A DNA stretch of 64,000 bases, from positions 7,219,143-7,283,142 of the forward strand of contig OZ036002.1 in assembly GCA_964035015.1 (NCBI GenBank), in the 5' to 3' direction. Shown one piece after another: positions 1 through 10,000 of this stretch; position 1 is the first letter of the stretch; each line of letters begins with the position of its first letter. This DNA is from Corallium rubrum. Taxonomy: Eukaryota; Cnidaria; Anthozoa; Scleralcyonacea; Coralliidae. A program made the position numbers and the translations under genes. Under the pieces are notes generated by a model, which did not search any database, was not told the origin of the DNA, and worked only from the letters and a program-made list of their open reading frames with translations.

Positions 1-693
1 AAGAGGCTCCCCTATACTCCTTCACAAAATGCATTCACATAAAATTATTTAGTCTTTTCACGAGTCACGAAAAATCGCAAAAACTCTTTCACGTTCACAC
101 AAAAATCGAGGCAATCACGATTCACGTAAAAATACAAAAGAAATTCACGGATTAATATTTCGCATCATCTAACCGATTAATAATATTTCACATTCTCGAA
201 GTCCTTCTCTTCAATCTCAGAAGCATCCAGCAAGTTTGAAAGATTTCTTTATGTCCTACTGCAGTCCATTGTAAAGGTCTGTAAACACTGCGATCATGCC
301 AAATTGCGTCTGGCGTCGCTTTTTATTATCTTTGTCTCAACACTCTGAAGCCTGAAGGTCTCCGTTTGACGAGTATAATCGTCTGGAGTTAGTCAGAGTA
401 AAACAGTCAAAATCATCTGTAAGTAGCTAGCGTAAGTACATGCTATTCCGGTGTTCAACTGTTCGAAGACAGCCAAGAGAAACAACAGAAATTCCATAAA
501 TCCTAAAAAAACTGTTCACGCAAAACAGACGATTCACGAATCACGTTAAATTCTAGCCTTCATTCACTAGTCATGGTTAAATCAAAAATTACTTTCACGT
601 GCACGTAAAAAGATTTGAAACCTTACGATCACGAATCACGGATTAAAAAAATCCTAGATCACATTTCACGCGAAAAATATAGGAGACCCTCTT
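1..693. mobile_element. Non-autonomous DNA transposon (MITE-like) with terminal inverted repeats
   Basis: The first 16 bases (AAGAGGCTCCCCTATA) match, in reverse complement, bases 678-693 at 14 of 16 positions. The interior is AT-rich, carries no credible ORF, and is studded with the word TCACG and its variants (ATTCACG, AATCACG), clustered at about 55-170 and 510-670. The target-site duplication cannot be checked because the window starts at the element's edge. The transposon superfamily is not identified. Confidence 0.55.
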
Positions 694-1871
694 TAAACAA
701 GTTTTACTTTGTCACGGTACATGATATTTTCGGGAAATTATTCAGAACGGCCGGTTGAGATAGTGTGACTGCCAACTTGCGATGGCTTGCGTTCTCGTTT
801 GATTAAGGCTTAAGATATTTTTATTTTCACAAGGAAACCTCAAGAAAACACTCTGTGAAAGAGAATTTACACTTTTAAATCGATATTCTTCTGTTGTCTG
901 CGATGGACTATACGAAAAAAAAAGGAAGTAGCTTCCAGAGCATCCAAATATCAGGAAAATTAATTTTATGGAAAATCTCTATATTAAATTTACAATGTTT
1001 TGACACACGGCATCATTTACTTGTTCTCGCAATGAACGCAAACACCTGTCAATGTCCACAGTATCACAGTAGGCCTATTTCACGAATAATTTAAACTTAC
1101 TGCGGAAACAAACCCGAACAATATCCTCACGGATTTCTTTCCGAAAATTACAATAACATAATTATGGGTTAACGTTTAATTTCCGAAAATCACGAGTAAA
1201 GAGAAAACAAAAAGGAAAGGGGAAAAACTATGTTTTTATCAGTCGTTATGCCGTTCGCTACAAAATAATTAAATCTTGTCTCTGTTGAAACTAAAACTTT
1301 TTTTTAAAAAAACACATTCTTATCTGAGTATAGACAAGGGAAAATTTATTGAGAATTTTAGGAAACATATTGGGAAAATTCGGGGTAGATTTAGGTAGAA
1401 ACATAATAGGCTTTGGTTTTAAGGTCGTTTTAATGAACAGTTCGTCTTTTAATATGTCTTCATTATATAAGATATTATAATTTATGTTATTCACATCTTC
1501 CACCGCCCGCTATTGTGTGGCCAGCTTCTTGTATGTAGTTCAGTCTTTCTGTATAATAACATACAGAAAAAAGAATTACAATGCGATACGATAGAGTTTT
1601 CGAAAATAAAACGAACGTCCACAAAACTTCTGTTACACGATTCCTAAAGGACACAAGTCGACGAATGCGGTTCATGCATGATAATTGGATGAAAATTTGT
1701 ACGGTCGCCAAAAGGTGTCCATTATAAAGAGAACGCAGTCCTCAAAGGCTTTGATAAAACGCCCAACAATTCTCGAGATAAAAGATTATATTCCACTGAG
1801 ATCCATGCAGCAACATGCAGTCATATTGTCTTGAGGAAGTGACACGCAGCTTTTCACAGCGTTTAGTCTCG
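694..1871. other. Intergenic, no gene recognised
   Basis: AT-rich sequence with only short, compositionally random ORFs. I see no repeat array, RNA gene or conserved coding segment. Confidence 0.5.
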
Positions 1872-2069
1872 TTAAAATTCTGTGACATTTGTCGTTTCTC
1901 TCTCGTGCAAAGAGTCGCTTTTTAAGCGGTTTTTCTGCTGAGGACCGCGTTGATTTGGAAAGTGACTTCTCAGTCTGCAGAGTACGCAGCACAATATAAA
2001 CGCAGTGATCACGAATAACAACACACCAACAAAAATGATAATCAGAGACACGGAGCTCGAATCGGCCAT
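1872..2069 (-). CDS. Possible small single-pass membrane protein (65 aa)
   Basis: An uninterrupted 65-codon ORF begins at an ATG (2069-2067) in a fair context. After a short polar N-terminus (MADSSS) there is one strongly hydrophobic segment at about residues 7-30 (core SLIIIFVGVLLFVITAFI), followed by a Cys/Arg-rich membrane-proximal stretch (CCVLCRLRS) and a polar, basic C-terminal tail. This layout fits a small integral membrane protein with a cytoplasmic tail under the positive-inside rule. I do not recognise a family. It lies about 1.9 kb beyond the 3' end of MED17 on the same strand. A chance ORF is quite possible; transcript evidence would decide. Confidence 0.3.
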   Translation of the reverse strand: MADSSSVSLIIIFVGVLLFVITAFILCCVLCRLRSHFPNQRGPQQKNRLKSDSLHERETTNVTEF

Positions 2070-2119
2070 GTATATAGTCAACAATGTTCTTTTTCAAGCT
2101 GAGAACGTTAAACAAACCG

Positions 2120-3600
2120 CGTCACGCTGTTAGCTTTCTTCTTATAGTATGACACACAAGTATATATCTCCTCTAAAGTCCTGCTTCTTTGGTACTTTAA
2201 ACAAGTGGCCAAGGTTGGAAAAAACTGTGGAACAGACTGCTGTGTTTATCAACGGATAAAAAAACTTGGAGATTTCGTTGCGGTAACCTTACTGTTTTAA
2301 GAGCTGCAATAAACCCACGATGCAGCTGTTGCGTGTGTGAATGATTGACATATGACAATGCATTTATAATGTCCATTTCGGATCAACTCATCAAACAAAC
2401 AAATGGCCAGACGCACAAAATCGACCTCACGAAAAACAACCTCTTTACAACAAATATATCCTTCTTCCTTTTTGGCCATTTTTTCTCAAGTGGAGTAGGC
2501 CACTCGAATGCTACATTTTCATTTAACTCTAGGCTATTCTTATTAATGATTCTTAAATAATCTACATAGTTTCAGATATCATCCTGTCATCTCTACGTCG
2601 GTCTTCCCTACCCTGTTTCCATTCCCTTCCACAAACTTATCCATCAGCTTTAAGCGAAGTAAATCGTTTTATGAAAAGACAAACTCGTAGAATATATAAA
2701 ATTTTCGCTTCCTCCAATTTAATCAAGACTGACATTGAGCAATAACGTGTCCAAATGGACTACCGCTATACCACTTAACGTTAGCAAACGTTTTAATATT
2801 ATCTGAGCGAACAAAAAAGTGAATTATTTTTTATACAACTCAATATCGTACGAATCGTATCCGTAGCGTAGGTCGAAGAGATTAAAGCGATAATTATCTC
2901 AAACTGTGTCATGGGTATTTCTCTGAACCTAAAGTCACCGGTATATTTAATAGATCTAAAAAAAGTCCTTTCGTTTTCGTATTGTTAATTCGTTTTCTTA
3001 CGTAGTACAAATAAAAGAGGTAAACTAATTGAATTAAAATGAAGAAAAGAGAAAACTAATTCTACAATGTTGTGAGATTGTTTTCATTATGAAGAGATAG
3101 TTCCGATCGTATCGTGGTTTCTTAATTGCGAAAAAGAATCTTGATAAACTTACACGATCTCGTCTAAGATCTTTCTCGCTCTTCTTAGGGGAGGAGGGGA
3201 TCAACACCGACCAATAATAGTCGGCCAACAACCTTAGATTTTTCCTCAAAAACAAACACAAGGTCGCCAAATACAGAACGAAAACAAAATTGCAAAAAGT
3301 TTTCATTATATTTGCTATTGACCTTCCTATTATTTCCAGTCTGTTCTTGCTCTCGTGCTTTTTGTTGCAGTATCGACATGGAATGGAAATTTACAAAGAA
3401 AATAAATAAATAAATCTTCCTGGGGATCTACATGCATAGAGGGATCTGCACATTGAGTTAGAAAAGGTTTTCAGCTCTTTTTTAAGTAAAATTTCATGTT
3501 TTCATATCGCATTCCTCAAAATCGCAGGAATTTTGGCTTTCGCGATATTCATACTAGCGTAATTTATACCTTGGCTTTTTAGCTTTTCCTGAGTAAGCTT
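2120..3600. other. Intergenic, no gene recognised
   Basis: AT-rich sequence without recognisable coding segments, RNA genes or clear tandem arrays. ORFs here are short and show no family features. Confidence 0.5.
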
Positions 3601-3614
3601 GACTGTTGCTACTG

Positions 3615-4030
3615 ACACAACTGTCATTTTGTCCCAAAATTTTCCTCCAGTTCCCTCTACACACCCACACACATACGTACTAACTTCGCATACCTGTAAT
3701 CCAGTGTATCTTTCTATATCCCTCATTCACCCACCAACATGTGTACTAGGATAACAGTAACAGTATACCGGTATATACCAGTATACCCTCTACCCACCCA
3801 CACACATGCGTACTGGCTAGCTTCCTTGTAATATAATCGTCAGTTTATCCCAATATGTCCTTCCATATCCCGCATCCACTCACTAACATGCGTACTGTAT
3901 TAGCTAGGATAACTGCAATAGTACTGTAATGTTCCTCCAATTCCCTCTAAACCCACATACATACATGCTATACTAGCTTGCCTGTAATATTATTGTCAAT
4001 TTATCCCAAAACGTCCTTCCAGGCGTCTTG
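3615..4030. repeat. Imperfect tandem repeat overlapping the MED17 3' coding end
   Basis: Three diverged copies of a segment containing TTTATCCCAA plus TCCTTCCA (or close variants) start near 3622, 3840 and 3999, separated by CACACA-rich spacers with ACATGCGTACT-like words. Copy three is the end of the MED17 coding sequence. On the minus strand each copy begins with a version of GRTFWDKLTI. A related fragment lies at about 42.20-42.27 kb. Confidence 0.6.
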
Positions 4031-7000
4031 TCGTAATTCAAATAATGATAATTCCTTGAGACCGAGCACCATTTCGGTTCGTTTTCTAATATCTTTGGCA
4101 GTGGATCGTTGTACTGCGGAGACTTCGCTTTGATTGTTATCACCGACGGTGGCGAGATTTCGATAAACACTTCCCTATAAAAGAAACCAAAAAAGACAAT
4201 ACTCCATTACACTCGTCAGTTTTCAGACCACGGTATCAATTGACTATCTTTACTCCTTTCGCGCCTGTCTCGTTTCTTTTGGAAGGATGCAGACTTTAAT
4301 AAAAAAAATTAAACTAATCTTAGTTATACTGAATAGCTCTATCAGTTATATCTAACTGTTCTCCCTAGAGGTCGAGTAAGGGACATGCCTTATTGGTCCA
4401 GTATTATTACTACAGGAGGAAACTGGAGTACCCGGGGAAACCTGTGGTGTTTGGTAGAGTCAGAGGCCCCGTTCACACTATACTGGATAGGTTTTCGTGC
4501 CGGCACAAAAAATATCCAGTATAGTGTAAACAGATTCGATCGGCACGATATTGTGCCGAAGTATAGCCCCGTTCACACTATACCGGATAGCTTTTGTGCC
4601 GGCACGAAAACCTGACGATACAACCAATCCCCACGCTCTATTCTATTAATTTACTTCCGGAACGATTTCGAACTCCGTTCACACTGGAGCTGGAACAGCA
4701 CAAAAAGCTATCCGATACAAGATGTACCTCTTTCGAGATCGGAGCGGCGCAGCGGCGTGCCGGCACAGAAATTGTGCCGGAGCAGGTGTTTCGTGTGTGA
4801 ACAGAAGGCGGTATTAGAAGCACTCTTCTCACATGCCGCCAACGTGAACTTTTAATCAGATAACTGAACTGAGGCGGTATAAAACCTGCGTCGCAGAGGT
4901 GAAGGGCACCCTGTGCCAACGAGTATTTTATCATATGTCGCCGATGGTAGCCGATCGTCGCCGACCCATGATTTAGATGCATGTTAAGTAAAAGAATAAA
5001 AGCACTGCTTTCTGCATTGTTCTTTATTACTTAACATGTTGCTGCACTTCCCGTTTTAACATGCATCTAAATCACAAATCGCCGACAATCGGCGACATAT
5101 GAGAACCAGACTTAAAGGGACAGTTCTCGGGCGCCAAGGGGTTAAGCAATGCGTACCTTTCTTTTTGAGGACAGGACAATAAGATTCCAACATCGTGTTC
5201 GTTGCTTTCAAATAAATCTCGCGTAGTTTCCAAAAAGGTATTGTGTTTGACATTCCAACCAAGACGTAAAGCAAGCTTTTTAGCAATTCCCAGCATAAAA
5301 AGTTGAACCTGCATATAGAAAAAAACACACAAATCAATAAAAACAAAATCTTCATTAACATCATCGCGTCTATCACTGGGTTAAAATTAAGCCTGGTTTC
5401 CATATAAGATCGTCTCGATCCATCCAATCAGATTGGGTGATTCTAGATATCTCTCGTCTGATTGGAGAAATCAGAAATTTGGGCAATCAGGGGGGGGGGG
5501 CGCGATCTTATGGAAATCTGGCTTAGGGAGTTGTTGTAGGAGATGTGGGAATTGTACAGGTGTAGCGAGCATTTTTCTTTAAAATAGTTTACCTGATTTC
5601 TTAACATTAACTTTAGTTCTTGGGTGTCGGCAGAAAACGTCACACCAATCCCATCATGCTGTGTGACGTGTACTGTGTCGGTGCCTACTTTGACAGCAAA
5701 GCATCTTCTAAATATGAAAGAGCAAAGCATCTTCTAAACATGGGGAGCACGGGTGGCGTGTGCTGTTAGCGCGCTGCCTCTCACCAAAACGTTAAGCCCG
5801 GTTAGACGGGGTTAGTACTTGGATGGGTGACCGCTTGGGAATGACCCGTTGTCGGGCTTGGACTCATGTGAGTAGAGTTGTAGTTGATCTCTCCTGTGCT
5901 TCGAGGGTTTTTCGCCGGGTTCTCCGGTTTTCCTCCCTCCATAAAATCAACACCTAACATCTTAGCTGTGTTCCGTGGTCTGAACTGTGTCGTTGGCGGC
6001 AGCTTCGAGCGCCTTTGATATGCCTCGACACGGCCATGTTGATCTGCGTCCTTCGCAATTCAGCCGCTGGCTGCAAGTAAGGATGATTAGCCACCCAGTC
6101 CTTTACCCTTTATATTCACATTTGCTAAAACAAACTCTGTAACATTTGTCCCCTTCCACCCAATGTTATAAGGTTGTTTTCCACCAACTAAGCGACGATA
6201 TTTTTCAAGCGAAGCCACCTTTTGCTTTTGTCTTGGCTGATTAGTTCCACCTGAGCTAAGGCTCTTTTCCAGTCATCGCAAAAACCAGCTCGCAACTCGC
6301 TCCGAGTGTTTACATCTAATTAAAACCAACTCGCAGTGCTTGTTTTCTCGCTGTGAGTTCTTTTTAATGAGATACAAGTACTAGCAGCAAGATGCGAACT
6401 AGTTTCTGCAATGAGTGGAAAAGAGCCTTTAGGCTAGATTTCCACTTGGCAAAAAATGTCGCGCAAAGCGAGATTTCCTTTTGTCTCGCGAACTCTCAAC
6501 ACAGAAGTGGAACTAATCAGCCAACACAAAAGTAAAACGTCGCTTCGCCCGAAAAATATCGCTCAGTGGAAAATAGCCTTACTATCCTCATTAAAAACAT
6601 TCCAATCGGTCGTCACCATTCGGATAAAGATCGTATAAAGCACGAAGTTGGAAGTTAATATACCTTTCTGTTCTGCCTCTCAGTGCAATGTATATGGTCG
6701 CAAAGGACGAAGTCTCTGTAGATAAAGTACTCCAATGACATGACAGTAATGGATCGTGAATGTCATCAGCCAGTTCGTGAATCACGCGAGAAACTCTGTT
6801 GAAGAAAATTGTTTTAAAGTTCTGTTAGTTCTTGCTGTACAAGCCGTTGTTAATCAGGGAGGGAAGGAGGGAGGAAGGGAAGAAGAGAGAAAGGGGAGGA
6901 GAGAGGAAGGGAAGGAGGGAGGAAGGGAAGGGGGGAGGAAGGGAAGGGGGGAGGAAGGGAAGGGGGGAGGAAGGGAAGGAGAAAGGAAGGGAAGGAGAGA

Positions 7001-10000
7001 GGAAGGGAAGGAGGGAGGAAGGGAAGGAGGAAGGAAGGGGAGAAGGGAGGAAGGAAAGGAGGGAGGAAGGGGAGGAGGGAGGAAGGGGAGGAGAGAGGAA
7101 GGGAAGGAGAGAGGAAGGGAAGGAGGGAGGAAGGGGAGGAGGGAGGAAGGGAGGGAGGGAGGAAGGGAAGGAGAGAGGAAGGAGGGAGGAAGGGAAGGAG
7201 GGAGGAAGGGAAGGAGGGAGGAAGGGAAGGAGGGAGGAAGGGAAGGAGGGAGGAAGGGGAGGAGAGAGGAAGGGAAGGAGGGAGGAAGGGAAGGAGAGAG
7301 GAAGGGAAGGAGGGAGGAAGGAGGGAGGAAGGGAAGGAGGGAGGAAGGGGAGGAGGGAGGAAGGGAAGAGAGAGGAAGGGAAGGAGGGAGGAAGGGAAGG
7401 AGGGAGGAAGGGAAGGAGGGAGGAAGGGGAGGAGAGAGGAAGGGAAGGAGGGAGGAAGGAGGAAGGGGAGGAGGAAGGAAGGGAGGGAGGGAGGAAGGGA
7501 AGGAGGGAGGAAGGGAAGGAGGGAGGGAAGGGAAGGAGGGAGGAAGGGAAGGAGGGAGGAAGGAGGGAGGAAGGGAAGGAGGAAGGGAAGGAGGGAGGAA
7601 GGGAGGGAGGGAGGAAGGGAAGGAGGGAGGAAGGGAAGGAGGGAGGAAGGGGAGGAGAGAGGAAGGGAAAGAGGGAGGAAGGGGAGAACAGGAAGAAGGG
7701 AAGCAGAAAGGAGGGAAGGAGAGGATGAAGGAAAGAAGGAAGGAAGGAAGGAAGGAAAGAATGAATGAATGAAGGAAGGAAGGAAGGAAGGAAGGAAGGA
7801 AGGAAGGAAGGAAGGAAGGAAGGAAGGAAGGAAGGAAGGAAGGAAGGAAGGAAGGAAGGGAGGAAGGAGGGAGGGAGGGAGGGGAGGGGAGGGGAGGGGA
7901 GGGGGAGGGGAGGGAGGGAGGGAGGGAGGGAGGGAGGGAGGGGAGGGGAGGAGGGGAGGGGAGGGGAGGGGAGGAAGGAAAGAAAGAAGGAAGGAAAGAA
8001 AGAAGGAAGGAAGGAAGGAAGGAAGGAAGGAAGGAAGGAAGGAAGGAAGGAAGGAAGGAAGGAAGCTACACGTGACTCGATCTCCTCTAGCCTTAACTCT
8101 GAAATAACTTAAAAACTAACCTTTTCGTAAGAATGTGGTGTTTTGCTATGTTTGTTAATTTATCCAACAGCCGTTGACTAAAGAAGCAATAAGAATCAAA
8201 TTAGTTAATGCTTTATGTGTTATGTCAATGAACAACTCTACACATTCATTACACAACTTGTAAAGATCTTCTACCTCGTGATAAGCACCTCATAATCTTG
8301 TTTGATCATAGAAGATGGTCCAGCAACACGACGTTTCTCAGTTTCTTTCATCGCAATACCTGAAGTGACTGGACGAGGGGTGCTGTAAGCGCAGTTTGCT
8401 CGATGCTGTTGTCGTAAGAGTGTTTCAAGACTGAAATCTAGAACATCTACATTCCTCTGTACATCAATATTCATACGTTCCTAAAAATGAATAAAATGCG
8501 ACATTTTGCCATAGCTAATGCCAGACTATTTTACTTGTCAAGGAAGGAAAAAGGCGGCAAACATTAATAGCTCTTACTTATAATATCAAATAATAATAAA
8601 AACTTTATTTATAGAAGATAACACCTGTCAGTAGTCACAGTACTGCACATAAACTTGTGTTTTGGGGTCATCTAAATCAACTGAGAAGATTAATGAAACA
8701 AATTATGTAATTGACCTTGCTAATTTGTAAATGGCCTTTGATGCATGTGAATATTGCGTTGTAAAATTATTAACATAAGTGTAAGACTCACCTCACATTC
8801 TTCTTCTGTCATGTGGACGTATGTTATACACATATTTGTCTGTGGGAATATCTAAGAAAGAAAGAAATGCAAAGAATGTACTGTCAACACAAAGTATTTT
8901 GATAACGTATAAAAGGTTTAAACTTTAAAGATGACAAGATGCTGCATTCTCATTGATGAAAAGAATGAAGAGAAGGAAAGAGGGAGGGTGAGAATAGAAG
9001 AAAGGGAGGGAGGGAGAAAGGAAAGAAAGAAGAAAAGAAAGAAGGAAAGAAGGAAGGAATTAAGGAAGGAAGGAAGGAAGGAAGGAAGGGAAGGAATGAA
9101 GGAAGAAAGGAAGGAAGGAAGGAAGGAAGGAAGGAAGGAAGGAAGGAAGGAAGGAAGGAAGGAAGGAAGGAAGGAAGGAAGGAAGGGATTAAGGAAGGAA
9201 GGAAGGAAGGAAGGAAGGCAGCAGGCAAGGCAAGCAGGAAGGAAGGAGCAACCCAGTTTCACTCACCTCTGTTCTAATCACATTGCCCACCACTTGTGTT
9301 GATAGTCCTTCACCATGATAAGACTCATGAGCAAGCTAATAAAGAATTTTAACAATCAGTTTAAACCTCTCTGCCTACTATTTTACAACTTAACTCCCAT
9401 CAAGACCATCCCTATGTCCCCTTCTGTCACTATTAAACGACCCCATCGTGGACACCAAGGTTTCAATTACCTGAGCAAATAATTCTTTACAAAACAAATT
9501 CTTTTGAGAGGTACATAACTTTTGATGCCACACAGTAACTGCTCCAGGAAATGATGGAGGATTAATATGTTTTACTATACCAGAGGAAGAACCTAAAACA
9601 ACGCAGATAAATTAATTAAGAAAAAACAACCATATACAGTACTTACTTAATTAGTATAATTTGATCCTATATATACATGTATGCATAGTAATTCTTATTA
9701 AACCAATGCTCGTTTTCTAATTACAGTCTAATTAAGTCTAATTTAATTAAGCCTAATTACTAGGTCTAATTAAACTTAATTACAAATTCTAATTAAACCT
9801 AATTAATAAGCCTAATTAAACCTACAGATATAATCTACTTTTTAATGTATGGTAACTTACATGTAGACCTACCCTTGTGAGTTGCTTGATCATTTATAAT
9901 GCGGACTTGCACTTCGCTAATTCCATTCAGATCACTAGAAATATTCACATCAACACTGTTGATACTATCATTTTCTTCTGCACTTGTTTCTTTTCTAACT

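Noticed and set aside
5800-5870. Functional 5S rRNA gene
   Set aside because: Only the 3' half of 5S is present, the 5' half is replaced, and SINE body sequence follows in all full copies.
6756-7772. 338- and 298-codon Arg/Gly/Glu ORFs
   Set aside because: They are read-through of a purine-only GGAAGG array in a MED17 intron; a purine array contains few stop codons, so frames stay open by composition alone.
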